Below, one piece after another: positions 1 through 9,832 of a stretch of DNA of 44,744 nt. Position 1 is the stretch's first letter, and every line of letters begins with the position of its first letter. The translations under genes were made by a program, and so were the position numbers. The notes below the pieces were generated by a model that was not told the DNA's origin, made no database searches, and was given only the letters and a program-made list of their open reading frames with translations. Source of the DNA: Gyrodactylus bullatarudis (lineage: Eukaryota; Platyhelminthes; Monogenea; Gyrodactylidea; Gyrodactylidae). The stretch covers positions 214,503 to 259,246 of the forward strand of contig SSNU01000045.1 of NCBI GenBank assembly GCA_012064415.1, in the 5' to 3' direction.

Positions 1-864
1 AATATAGAGCCCCATTGCCTCAAGTGAATCTTTGAGAAGGGAGAAGTTATGGTTTATTTTCATTATGTCAAGGGAATTTTTCACCTTGAAGACGAATTTT
101 AAGTCGTCTGCAAATTTAAAAAGGGCACCCTCCATGCCCTCAGGAAGCTGTATATCAGCGAAGCAAAGATTAAAGAGAAGAGGACCGATCGTAGAGCCTT
201 GAGGGACTCCAAAATTTATGGCTTCTAGTCTACTAGTGGTGTTGTTAAAATTGACATATTGTACACGATTGCATAGAAAATACATTGTTAGATTAATAAT
301 ATACGGGTCTATTGAATATTCTAATAGTTTTTTTTTAATATAGGAGAATTTTAGTTTATCGAATGCCTTAGAGATGTCCAAAAAGTGAATAATTATGAAA
401 TTGTCTTGCTTTAGCAAAGGCAGTGAGTGATTAAGGAAGGCCAACATATTACTGGAAGTGTTTTTCCCATGTAGAACGCCGTGTTGTGATTTAACAGGAA
501 ATGGATTAGGTAAAGCATTTGAAATTTCTTTACAAAGATAATTGTCTATAATTGCTAGGAAAATATTTAATGAGGAGATCGGCCTGAGATCGGAGTATGA
601 GGAGTATTTTTTAGATTTTGGAATAGGGGTTATTTTAATAACAAGCCATTCTTCATGAATGTAGCAGTTAGATATACATTTGCTGATGTAGTAACAGAAA
701 TGAGATAGGAAGGTAGATGATAAACCTGATAGCAGATTAAAGGAATTATGGTTGGAATCCAGTCTATTAATCAGAAGTTGAGTTTTAGGATCACAATAAG
801 ACATAAAAAAAAAGATCATAATAAAAATTTTGATAAATTCGTCATTTTTAGGGATCTTGAAATA
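1..864 (-). mobile_element. Non-LTR retrotransposon reverse transcriptase, truncated by the window edge
   Basis: An uninterrupted minus-strand frame of 288 codons runs from 864 off the left edge. Only the part below about 780 looks like protein. In order it shows the motifs of a LINE-type reverse transcriptase: a PIPKSKKYSSYSDLRPIS block (near 563-625), QHGVLHGKNTSSNML (near 438-485), FLDISKAFDKL (near 352-384), GVPQGSTIGP (near 181-210) and the catalytic FADD (near 103-114), a variant of YADD. The following FKVKNSLDIM fits the region after the active site. These motifs belong to the RVT_1 family, which copies element RNA into DNA at the target site. No endonuclease domain or upstream frame is visible. 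The 5' part is missing, and the sequence above about 780 reads into a repeat (family F), so this looks like a 5'-truncated copy. The clade (Jockey, CR1, RTE or other) cannot be settled here. Confidence 0.88.
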
Positions 865-1264
865 TCAAATTTCATTGACTTTCTAGTAAGGAAAATGATC
901 AAAAATCATAATTTAATTTTCACACGATTATGGGGTGATTCTTAAAACCAGATTCAGCAAATTTGATTTCTTTGATTAATCGTGATCTTAAAAATCAACT
1001 TCTGATCACTCTTTCACATTGAAATCAACAAAAATTTTCAACTCAGAGTTCAAAAAAATGTGAATTTGGCGCTACTTCAAGAATTCAAATTTGTCGTATT
1101 TTCCTTAAAAATTGATTTCTTCTAAATTTTTTTTCTACGTATCGTGAAAGAGGGCCTCATAATCTAGATACCAAAAATTCTTGATCAGATTCGATTTCTT
1201 GATGAAAAAAAATAAGAATATTGTAAAAATCATAAATTCCCATCTTCATATTAACTAGGTATAG
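782..1264. repeat. Family F repeat, partial copy
   Basis: Carries family F landmarks: the GGATCACAATAAGAC segment near 788, a right-arm segment from about 1017 (AAATCAACAAAAATTTTCAA) and a right end with CTTCATATTAACTAGG near 1243-1258. It abuts the reverse transcriptase frame, so the retrotransposon probably inserted in or next to it. The part 1017-1190 belongs to the same subfamily as the copies at 29139 and 29812. Confidence 0.6.
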
Positions 1265-2506
1265 ATTCCTGAAAGCAACTAGTATCAATGGAAATATCCT
1301 TTTAGGATTCAAAATGTCAAATAAAAGGATATATTGTGTAAAATATGAGCTAAGCTGTTGAACGGTCGTTCTCTATCAAGAAAAATTTTTTAAAAAATCA
1401 GAAAAGTACTATTTTTACTCAAAATCCCTTAAATTTTAATCAAAGTACTTTTTTCTACTTATTTTTCAGTTTATGAGATGTACTATTTTCTAATTTGTTT
1501 GGCCCTAATCATAACTTATCCTTAAGAATTAAGGAATACTAAGACAAATGGATAAACCAGATTCAACAAAATTTTTATTGTAAGCTGATTCTTGATAGAA
1601 AAATTTACTCGAGTTCAAATTTAAGATTCCCAATCATGATTATCAGAATTAGATCAAGAAATATTCTTTTTGGTTAGCCATTACTGTATTTACTGATATT
1701 TTGATTTTTTTTAAATAAAGCTGAAATTCAATGAACCTTCTCATAACAGTAACAGTTCTAGTCCTGAGTCACACACAAACTGAATCAAGTAATAAATAAA
1801 ATAATTTACAAAATGCATAGAAACTTTAATAAAGAAAAGTTATTTCTTATTATTATTACGAATAGATTGTTTGAAGATATGTAGGTAAGAAAGAAAAGTT
1901 GTGAGATCTCCGATAATCAATACTCAGCAGTTATGATTAATCTCGAGAACAAATCAGATTTTTCATTCGCTCCTATTGTGATTTAATTAAAAGATTTTGA
2001 GGCAAATGTTGGAATTTCCCTTTGCGTATTAATCCGGCAAATTTTTCTCGGATAAGGGAATCTTTCATCTTGTACTTTGTGTCATGAAATTTTTTAATTC
2101 TCTACAGCAAGTTTAAGCTGTATAACTGCGGTAATCTCTTTGATCTCAAATATAAAATGTTTATATATACGCGGAATAAAGGCATTGTTTAGAGGACTAT
2201 TCTTTGGTTTCTTTTCTGCGATTCTGAGAAATATTAGCAGCAAAAATTTTATAAATAATTTCTTAACCCAAATTTTACAACTAATGTTGTTGATATTATG
2301 ATATATTATCTTATTTTGTAGAGAATTTTCTCCTGATTCAATGGGTACTACTGAGCTCTATTAAATTCGTTCATTAAGTATGGAAAATATTGAAAATAAA
2401 CTTTGAAATTTTGATGAAAAATTAATGCGTTCCCTAATATACAAGTTGAGCTAAAGTTTCTTACTGATTAATAATTATAATCAGTGATTATGCAATGCAT
2501 AATATG
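1265..2506. other. Intergenic, nothing recognised
   Basis: AT-rich sequence with stops in all frames. I see no gene, RNA gene or clear element end here. Confidence 0.5.
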
Positions 2507-2514
2507 CATATCAG
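2507..2514 (+). repeat. Target-site duplication of the hAT-type element, left
   Basis: CATATCAG, repeated exactly at 3009-3016 on the other side of the element. Confidence 0.8.
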
Positions 2515-3008
2515 TAGGGCGGTAAAAAAATTTGTTAGAAATCGCAAAAAATCGTTAATTTTTGTTTTGAAAGTCGCATAAAGGTGGCATTTTCTATTTT
2601 AATACTATTTGATTCAATTTCAATAAATATATCTATTCTAATTCAAAATGAAAAAATTTTTAAGAAAAATTTACGTATTCTTGAAAATGTTCTTTCCACA
2701 TTGGAATCCACAAATCTCAAATAGTTATATTGTCCAGGACTTGTTTCAAATTTTGAATATCCAACTCTCAGCAAATCCAATTAGAGACGGGTGTGTAAAT
2801 AGCTAAATGATTCAACTAATACCTGATTGAATAAAAAGGCTGACTTAGACAGTTACTAAGTGAGAATTTATATTTTATCAAGTAGAAGAGTAAGGAAAAT
2901 CGCAAATTTATCTTGGTTACTGGCAATGTTAGAAATCAAATTTTTACATTTTTCGAATGAGTAAATAGAAACAAGCAACATATCTAAAATCGCAAATTTA
3001 CTGCCCTA
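2515..3008. mobile_element. hAT-type miniature inverted-repeat element
   Basis: The 494-bp element starts TAGGGCGGTAAA and ends TTTACTGCCCTA, so its termini are inverted repeats (11 of 12 positions match). It is flanked by a perfect 8-bp direct repeat, CATATCAG, at 2507-2514 and 3009-3016. An 8-bp target duplication with TAGGG-type ends is characteristic of the hAT superfamily. No transposase frame lies inside, so it is non-autonomous. Subterminal AAATCGCAAA motifs occur near both ends. Confidence 0.82.
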
Positions 3009-3016
3009 CATATCAG
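3009..3016 (+). repeat. Target-site duplication of the hAT-type element, right
   Basis: CATATCAG, identical to 2507-2514. Confidence 0.8.
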
Positions 3017-3454
3017 TCACAAATTGTCTACATAAGGTTAGATTGTTTCACCTTGTTTCATCTTACAATGAGACAATCAACTGGTTAATGATCCTATAGT
3101 TCCCTGTAGTTCCCTTTTTGATGTTAATATAAGGTCGCTGAACCGGAATTTGCTGATGTGCATTTATTTGGGGTACTGCCTTCACTTTCTTGGATATTAA
3201 GACCAGTTTGAACAATATAAACCTTGTACATTCCTTTAAACAACTTTTTTGCATCTCATGATTTAATTTCATTATAATGTTTTCTTTGAAAAATTATTAT
3301 AATATTATACTCGCCATTATTTAGGAATCGTAAAGGTTTAAATGACGAAGCTAGGATCTATAAATTTAGGATTCATGGTTTTTGAATGAGATAATGAACA
3401 AAAATGAAACAAAAAAGGGTATATGAACATAATTGAAAGAAAAGATAGCTAGTA

Positions 3455-3530
3455 GTGAGAAAGTGATCAAAAGTTATTTTTCAGAATCACCATTAGACGA
3501 GGAAAAAAGATATAAATCTGATTGCATAGA
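3455..3530. repeat. Family F repeat fragment
   Basis: Internal family F sequence (GATCAAAAGTTATTTTTCAG, then a CACCATTAGACGAGG block). A further F-like terminus begins at about 3876 after the inverted-repeat element at 3577-3870, so that element may have inserted within a family F copy. Confidence 0.45.
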
Positions 3531-3576
3531 TGATCTTTGATATCATTTTTAATTTGAGCAAACGTAGAGAGAATTT

Positions 3577-3870
3577 TAAGAATAAAATGCCGAAAGTTAG
3601 AGGAATAAGCACTTTATTTAACACATATTTTGTATATTTCTTATATCACTTTCTCCCACCTATGGTGGGAACCAATAATCATTACTACACGCCAATCAAT
3701 GAAACAATGTGATACCAGATGTCCCCCACCCCTTTTTCAACTGAGAGAGCCAATCAGATTAAATGTTTAATTCTTTTTGTTTTAGTATATATTTGGCATG
3801 TAAGAGGCTGATGAGTATGCCTGAAATAAAGCGCTTATTCCTCTAACTTTCGGCTTCCTTTTATTCTTAA
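3577..3870. mobile_element. Miniature inverted-repeat element with TTAA ends
   Basis: The two ends are inverted copies about 42 bp long: TTAAGAATAAAA then GCCGAAAGTTAGAGGAATAA on the left, and TTATTCCTCTAACTTTCGGC then TTTTATTCTTAA on the right. The element is about 294 bp and starts and ends with TTAA, which could be a target duplication. An internal hairpin, TCCCACC-TAT-GGTGGGA, lies near 3654-3670. It has no coding capacity; the 60-codon frame inside is a shadow of the repeat. The superfamily is uncertain. Confidence 0.75.
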
Positions 3871-4936
3871 GATATAAATCTAATTGAAATGAAGATAAGA
3901 ATTTACTATTTTTACAAAAACCTAATATTTTCCTTCAAAAAGTCAGGAAAAATATTAATTTTTTGAATTCAACGATCAAATGAGCCCATGAGTTGTTGAG
4001 ATAAGAAAATATTCTGAAAAAAATTGAATCTCATTCGAAATTGAATTTCAAAAATGGCAGAGAATAGTAAACAGTACCCTAAATTTATCACTTGAGAAAT
4101 TCACTTCCTCAATATCGGCATGTGCTATGGAATATTTGAAACAATAGCATGCTTTACATCATTTCATTCAGATTTAATCGCTCCTAAACATATTAAAAAT
4201 AGTGAAAAATAGAATTTTAACCTTGAAAAAAAAATTTGTGACCAACTCAAAATTTTGAAATATTCTTAGGTTATTGAACTTTTGAAAGACCCAATTTACT
4301 TGAGATTTATTAAAAATTTAGAGCTTAAATTAGAAATTTTATTTAGAAACGTACCAAAAGCAACTATCAATTTAGACTGAGATTTGTCGAAATCTCACAC
4401 GTTGAATATTTCAAAAGGGGTTTTAGTAAGACCAAATTATCCTAGACAAACATGAAAAAAGGCATTCTTTAGCATTGAAAAATAGAAAAGTCTGTAGGTT
4501 TAATTAGATTCATGAGCCGAGTCCTTTCAGGATTCATTCTGAATTAGAAATTTATTATGAATACATTAAATTCAGACGATTTTATTCAGGGATATAGAAA
4601 AAATTTATTTATTCATTAAATATCTCGTTGCGATCAATATTGATCGCTTTTTATATTTGATACATAGACATTTTTATTGCTTTGCTATACAAAAATAGTC
4701 CAGTTAATGATAAAAGTTTATAGATCTATAACATGTGTTTCATTCAATCTATCAATAAATTGAGCTGATGTGAATTAATAGAACTCAAGAGAAAGGCTCT
4801 AGCTAATCAATAGGTGGCAGTTGAATTTTTCACTGAATTGACTAACAGAAATGAGATTTTGGAATCGAATGAATAAAGATAGTTGAAATAAAGAAACATT
4901 GAAAAACTATAAACTTCTTCGCTATATTTCTATCAG

Positions 4937-5158
4937 TAATCCTTCCGGTGCCGAGACTATTTCACAAATTTTATAAAAACCAAAATTTAGCCTTGAAGAT
5001 ACTAAGTTATTTGGCCAAAAATATTACTAATGCAAGTTCACATTGTAGACTTCAATTTAAAATTTAATTGATCCAGAAACTTAGCAAACTGGTAGAGTTA
5101 TGAAGGTTCAAAAAATTGGAAAATGGACATAAATGTCCATCGGCAACGAAAGGGTTAA
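4937..5158 (-). mobile_element. piggyBac-type miniature element P1, copy A
   Basis: The same roughly 220-bp sequence occurs in the opposite orientation at 33018-33240. Read on the minus strand it starts TTAACCCTTTCGTTGCCGA (TTAA at 5155-5158), and the other end reads CCTTCCGGTGCCGA near 4941. The TTAA target plus CCCTT-type terminal repeats suggest the piggyBac superfamily. It contains a hairpin GGACAT-AA-ATGTCC near 5125-5138. There is no transposase. Confidence 0.68.
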
Positions 5159-5432
5159 ATAAGGATAAGAAGACTAGAGAATAATAAGAGTAATTCAAAT
5201 AATCAAAATGCATAAAATCTCCTCTGAAAATGACTTGAAGGCAAATATCACTTAAGAAACTCAAGCTTCAAAGATAGCCTATTCTTGGGTCAGAAAATGA
5301 CCCATTTATTGTTAAGTAACTCCTGAACTAAAAATAATTGCGTCAAAACAACTTTAGATTCGTAAACAGCGTCATGGAAAAAAATTTTAAGTAGTTAAAA
5401 TTATTATTATAAAATTGATCTTTCTATTCTAC

Positions 5433-5612
5433 TCATTCATTGTTTTCAATAATTCGGGGTTCCAACCAATAGGAATAGAGTATTAGTTTCAACGTAGAAA
5501 GATTATCAATAAATCTTGCAAAGCCTTTTCCATACATTTCGGTACTGAGATGCTTGTGATCTGAGCTCTCTTCAATTTTATCCAAAAACCTTTGTATCCT
5601 ATTGGTCCAGAT
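5433..5612 (-). CDS. Candidate last coding exon of an unrecognised minus-strand gene
   Basis: On the minus strand a good 3' splice site (GAATGGTTTTTCAG, AG at 5613-5614) is followed by 59 codons and a TGA stop. The peptide begins IWTNRIQRFLDKIEES and ends SYWLEPRIIENNE. It has mixed, soluble-protein composition, unlike the lysine/phenylalanine/asparagine-rich shadow frames of the repeats, and it matches no repeat elsewhere in the window. I do not recognise the family. A 32-bp candidate intron (5613-5644, GTTGGT...TTCAG) would join it in phase 0 to a short upstream exon at 5645-5684. A further stretch near 5990-6095 also reads like protein after a splice acceptor (frame containing HEKELPFTSSGLDVG) but lacks a good donor. 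It could be a real gene end or a chance frame. Confidence 0.35.
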   Translation of the reverse strand: MWTNRIQRFLDKIEESSDHKHLSTEMYGKGFARFIDNLSTLKLILYSYWLEPRIIENNE

Positions 5613-5644
5613 CTGAAAAACCATTCAAAATTTAATAAACCAAC

Positions 5645-5684
5645 ACAGAATAGATTCTCATTCACTGTTTCAGTACCTAAAAGA
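5645..5684 (-). CDS. Candidate short exon upstream of the 5433-5612 exon
   Basis: Preceded on the minus strand by GCTATTCTTCCAG, it reads LLGTETVNENLFC. It joins the next candidate exon in frame across a 32-bp intron with a weak donor (GTTGGT). Support rests only on frame continuity and splice signals. Confidence 0.25.
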
Positions 5685-6109
5685 CTGGAAGAATAGCGAT
5701 TAAGTATATTTTTACTGTTAACTATTCGGATATGGAAGTTTACGTGATCAATCAATCCAAAAAATTAGAGTCGATTAAATTTCCCACATACCCTAACGTT
5801 ATTTGATAATTTTACCAAATTTAATTTTATTCATTAATAAAAGTATTCATCTAAAATATAGTTGGTAAATTTGTCATAATTATCTGGAATGTATCTTGCA
5901 AATCTTGAAAGTCAGCAATTTTTTAAAACAAATATTGCGGAGAGCTGTTTATCAAGAATTAGATTGAGATTATATCTTGTAATTTTGACAAAAAGAGACG
6001 ATTCGAGAAAAGTAGCCCAACATCTAGGCCAGAGGAAGTAAAGGGTAACTCTTTTTCGTGTAGATTTTTGTAAGATAAAGAATCTGAAACAAGATCTGAA
6101 ATAGATGAG

Positions 6110-6400
6110 ACTATTATCGATGAATTTGGGAATTTTATGGTTTTACAAAAATCTTATTTCTTCGCCAGGAATTTTTGGAAGAATTCTTGGAAACTGATTC
6201 AAAAGGCACACTTTCAACGATTTGCTTTTCTTTTCGCATAAAATTAGATCCCTCTCCGACTTTGAAATCAACAAAAATTTCAAAATCTCAAAGATTAAAA
6301 AACAGAAAATGGATTTTGGCACAAGTGTGCCTTTTAAATCGGATTCCAGAAAATCTTCAAAAAATTACATGACTGAATGAGATTTCCTTGAGTAGTGTCC
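6110..6400. repeat. Diverged family F copy
   Basis: A degraded left terminus (near 6125) and a right-arm segment (ACTTTGAAATCAACAAAAAT near 6259) match family F. It also contains a perfect 12-bp inverted pair, AAAGGCACACTT near 6202 and AAGTGTGCCTTT near 6321. The 65-codon frame here is a shadow of the repeat. Confidence 0.4.
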
Positions 6401-6684
6401 AGAAAATCATGATTTCTTCAACTTTAATCCTTGATTTCAGATACATTTTATAATCACTAGGGCAGTAATTTTGCTTTTTTGGATATGATGAAAAGAATTT
6501 CAAAAAAAATTGGTCGGTATCATTCTTTCTTTTCTTAGCTTACTGATAACCGAAAAAAATTGCTATTTTTTTCAAGAAATTTGTCCATTGACTTTCGTAA
6601 AACTTAAAATAGAAAGCAGCCCTATTGACATGATCCTTTAGTTTACGATCGTGTTGAGATTTGATTTTAAAAATTTCTGTAATT

Positions 6685-7230
6685 TAAAGCTGATTGATAT
6701 GATTTTTACAAAACTACCGAATTTTTCATCAAGAACTCGTATTTGTTAAAGATTTTTTGGAATACTTATCTTTTTGCCTACTTTTACCTTAAGGATTTCA
6801 AGGAAAAAATCCTTTTTATAAAAATATGCCATATTTCAAATCTCAAAGTAACGCAGAATTCCCATTTTTCCAACTTAAAAGTGAAAATTTTCATTGATTT
6901 GAAAGTGGGAGTGTGATCAAAAAAGGATTTTTGGATCACAATTAGACAAGAAAAAAATTATGCTAAATCTGTTTTAATGCATAACCTCATTATCGTTTGG
7001 GAGCTGAATTTCGATTTTATGATCGCTATTTGAAAATCGTGAAACTTCTGGAAATTTGACGGTGATATTCAGCTTTCTGATTCAATTTTGATCCTGACAA
7101 ATTTCTTTTGTTCACTACTTCCCTTTCGTATCAATAAAAATTTCCAGTTCAAAGTTCGAAAAATTAGATTTTAGCGCAAAATCGAAATTTGAAAAATTAA
7201 TTAATTTTCAGAAAAATAATGCTCAAAATT
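6685..7230. repeat. Family F copy, diverged
   Basis: Starts TAAAGCTGATTGATATGA and continues through the usual family F order: TTTTTCATCAAGAA, TTTTGCCTACTTTTACC, CATTGATTTGAAAGTGGGAG, GGATCACAATTAGACAAGAA, a central GTTTGGGAGC segment, then the inverted right arm (TTCAAAGTTCGAAAAATTAG). The right end is eroded. Confidence 0.6.
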
Positions 7231-7615
7231 AGGGTTTTTCAAGATAAATCTTCAGTTAAAGTTTTTACATCTTGCAAAACATTGTTCATATGATTTTCAG
7301 AGTTGCAGGCTGAACCTTTCAATTGATTTTCTTATGAATATGGTGTATAAAGTCAAATCAAGCTTCTTGATTTTCTATAAATCATACATTGAACCGGACG
7401 ATAGCTCAAATTATAGCACTAGAAAGTACTCGATACTAATTAACAAGCTATATTCAAAATTGTGCTGAAAAAAATCCCCTCTGCGAATTTCAAATCCACA
7501 TCTGCTTATCCCAGAAAAAGAAGACCTCATTAGAAAATTTTCTCGTGTCTATCAAACACTATTATTCTTGTAATATTTTTTCACACAAATTTTCCGATTA
7601 ATGAATATAATTTTT

Positions 7616-7735
7616 CTTGACAATATTACCAAGCCTGTTCCTTTGTCTGGTTTAGTCAGTATTATGTTCGTGTATCTCTTCAGTTTTTTTTAATGCTTTG
7701 AAGTGTCTCTGTTGCAGGTATTCCACGTTTATCTC
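7616..7735 (-). pseudogene. Penelope-like element fragment, left arm (minus)
   Basis: Read on the minus strand this gives EINVEYLQQRHFKALK and then shifts frame before a stretch matching TKPDKGTGLVILS. It is the inverted partner of the fragment at 7791-7967, to which it is nearly identical over about 120 bp. The peptide order (ALK, a variable stretch, PDKG, VIL, Y) is that of the N-terminal end of the Penelope-like reverse transcriptase. It is broken by a frameshift and is not functional. Confidence 0.6.
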
Positions 7736-7790
7736 TTGATTCGCATAATCATTCCAATAAGTTGCTATTGATAAGTGGAATCGTTCTCGA

Positions 7791-7967
7791 GAGATAAACT
7801 TGGAATACCTGCAACAGAGACACTTCAAAGCATTAAAAATACTGAAGAGAAACGCGAACATAATACTGACTAAACCAGACAAAGGAACAGGCTTGGTAAT
7901 ATTGTCAAAAGAAAAATATGTGAACTCAATGAGGAAAATTATTGATGAATTTTTTTTATTTGCTTGA
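7791..7967 (+). pseudogene. Penelope-like element fragment, right arm (plus)
   Basis: An open stretch reads EINLEYLQQRHFKALKILKR, then NANIILTKPDKGTGLVILSK, then EKYVNSMRKIIDEF before a TGA. The ALK...PDKG.VIL...Y..M pattern matches the start of the reverse transcriptase of Penelope-like elements, which also use a GIY-YIG endonuclease at the other end. Neither the catalytic YADD core nor the endonuclease is recognisable downstream. The copy is short, ends in stops and lies head to head with 7616-7735, separated by about 55 bp. Confidence 0.65.
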
Positions 7968-8469
7968 TTGATAACGATCCTTGTAAATAGCTTTTGATCC
8001 CTCATTGACAAAATTTGAAAGGTGGGAATTCAGCACGCAATAGCTTACTTGACTCCCTGAATCGAGAGGACTCAACTTTTCGATGGGTTGCGCAAAAAAA
8101 ATTAATGTATTTTATATTTTCTTTTGTATCAGAAACTGAGGGGGTGATATAAGGTTTTATTCTGATAGAGTTTTTTTCAACGAATTTCAAGTTGTTTTTA
8201 GACTTAACAGGAAAGTACTTTGTTGTAGACTTTGTTTGAGAATTTGCTATCAAACATTTAGGTTTAAACAATGCAAAACATTCAACTACTTCATCTCAAA
8301 GCATCAGAACAGCTTAGTGATAATTTAACGTCAATTGTGGGATAATTGATCATTGAATTTTGTGATTTCTTGACTTCTCGGTAGACAAAAATTGTAGACA
8401 AATTCATGTATTGAGAAGGGCAGACAAATAAAACCTTTCCAAGTTGAAACTAAAAACCTCATCACTCCT

Positions 8470-8935
8470 ATTGGCTGGAATCTGAAAAATCTATGAAAAA
8501 GTTAAACCAATGGATTAAGTTTTCAAATGAACCAGTCGAGGATACCAAACTTGGAACTAGAAAAAGAAGGTTGGGAGTAGATTCTGAAAATAATTTTAGA
8601 CCTCATCAAAAAGAAAAGGCTGAAGGAATCCTCAATCTTTCAAATGAATTTCTAGCGTGATATAAAACCATCAGCTGCTTATCAATACATTATAAAAGTA
8701 GATTGGTTGTTTTCTAACCCTTGGAGACCCTATCGGACATATACGACCTCATCAAAAAAGGCAAAATGACAAAAAATGATCGCAAGTGTCTTATTAGTGA
8801 GATTACAAAAAATATTTAGGGAGATCGCTATATTTTGCCTATGGGAGAGATAGGGTTAGTGATTAATCTTTTAGTTTAACGATAAAGATGTTTTCGAATT
8901 CATCCATTAATTGAATTTGGATAAAATCATATGAT
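8470..8935 (+). pseudogene. Decayed coding frame of unknown origin
   Basis: A single plus-strand frame reads like protein for about 150 codons, broken by about five stops. Segments include KLNQWIKFSNEPVEDTKLGT, RKRRLGVDSENNFRPHQKEK, SDIYDLIKKGKMTKNDRKCL and ILPMGEIGLVINLL. The composition is that of a charged soluble protein and differs from the surrounding repeats. The stops lie in one frame with no obvious frameshift, as in an old pseudogene or transposon gene. I do not recognise the family. It follows the Penelope-like fragments, so it may be a transposon remnant, but that is inference. Confidence 0.45.
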
Positions 8936-9341
8936 CAAAGTGAAAACATAGTATCCCTCAAGTACTGTGGATAAGGGAATTTATGTAAAAAGCACTCCGA
9001 TACACTTCAAATAATTCAGATAAATCAATTATTCATAATGCTATTGGAAGATTATTTTTAATAATTATTTAAAATGTATACATTAATAATTATTATAAAT
9101 TTGTTGTATCTAATTTTGAGTAGGTGAAAAAAAATATCCATCAATTGAAATTGATATGAGCAAAGTTAATTTTCTTATTCAGAAATTATAGAAATATAAA
9201 AAATTAATGATACAAGTTGTATCATACTTGTATGATAAAAGTTACTAAAAACTATACCAACTGATTATCTTATAATGATCAAAAGAATATTATTTCTTAT
9301 AATCTAAATTAGTTTGGTAATTTTTTCATAATAAAACTCAC

Positions 9342-9832
9342 TTCATTAACATTAATCCTTTCTTTTGCGCTGGTTTCGAAGAAGCTACATTTCCATTCAT
9401 TGGCTTGTTTTTCTCCCAATGCCCTTTCGACAACCCGATCTTCTTCAAGGTCTGACTTGTTCCCGACAAGAACTATGGGTGGAATTTTCTCTTTCACTTT
9501 GATGATTTGATAGTAGAGTTCTTTTAAGTCGTTGAATGTTGGTAATGATGTTATTGAATAACACAGAATAAATCCCTGTCCATTTTTCATATATAAATCT
9601 CTCATGGCTGTGAATTGTTCCTGAAAAAAATATTTTAATGGTAATTTACTGTGCCAGCTGTGTCAAGTATTTCTAGGACCTTGACTTCATTATCTGAAAT
9701 GATTTCTTTTTTATAACTGTCTTCAATTGTGGGATCATATCTTTCAACAAATATTTCCTGTACAAATTGAACAGTGAGAGCACTCTTTCCAACACCACCA
9801 CTACCGAAAACAACTATATTGTATCTCTGCAT
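9342..9832 (-). CDS. Rap1: Rap1-like small GTPase, last exon missing
   Basis: Two exons, 9650-9832 and 9342-9620, encode 154 residues with all Ras-family motifs: P-loop GSGGVGKS (10-17), switch [10 protein letters not shown] (32-40), DTAG (57-60), NKSD (115-118) and ETSAK (143-147). Thr at 61 where Ras has Gln, and Ser at 39, are Rap1 features (Rap2 has Phe at 39). Rap1 cycles between GDP and GTP forms at membranes and controls integrin and cadherin adhesion and junction polarity. The exons are separated by a 29-bp intron (9621-9649). Exon 2 ends in phase 0 at NVNE with donor GTGAGT (9341-9336). The remaining 25-35 residues, including the CaaX lipid site, must lie on one or more exons at lower coordinates, and I could not find them. 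ATG is at 9832; 373 bp separate it from the divergent scribble gene. Confidence 0.93.
9621..9649 (-). other. 29-bp intron in the Rap1-like gene
   Basis: GTAAAT...TTTTCAG, with an in-frame stop and a length not divisible by three. Removing it restores [19 protein letters not shown], the invariant switch II sequence of Rap proteins, so the intron is certain from homology. Confidence 0.95.

Noticed and set aside
6457..6624. Small pair of TAGGGC and GCCCTA ends resembling the hAT-type element
   Set aside because: The left end matches for about 17 bases, but the right end does not continue and no flanking duplication was found.
8002..8271. 89-codon minus-strand frame beside the Penelope-like fragments
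   Set aside because: No Penelope or other motif in either strand's translation and no splice context.
9270..9296. Minus-strand peptide resembling IFFDHYKII as the last Rap1 exon
   Set aside because: No AG acceptor in the right place and phase, and the following residues do not lead to a CaaX end.
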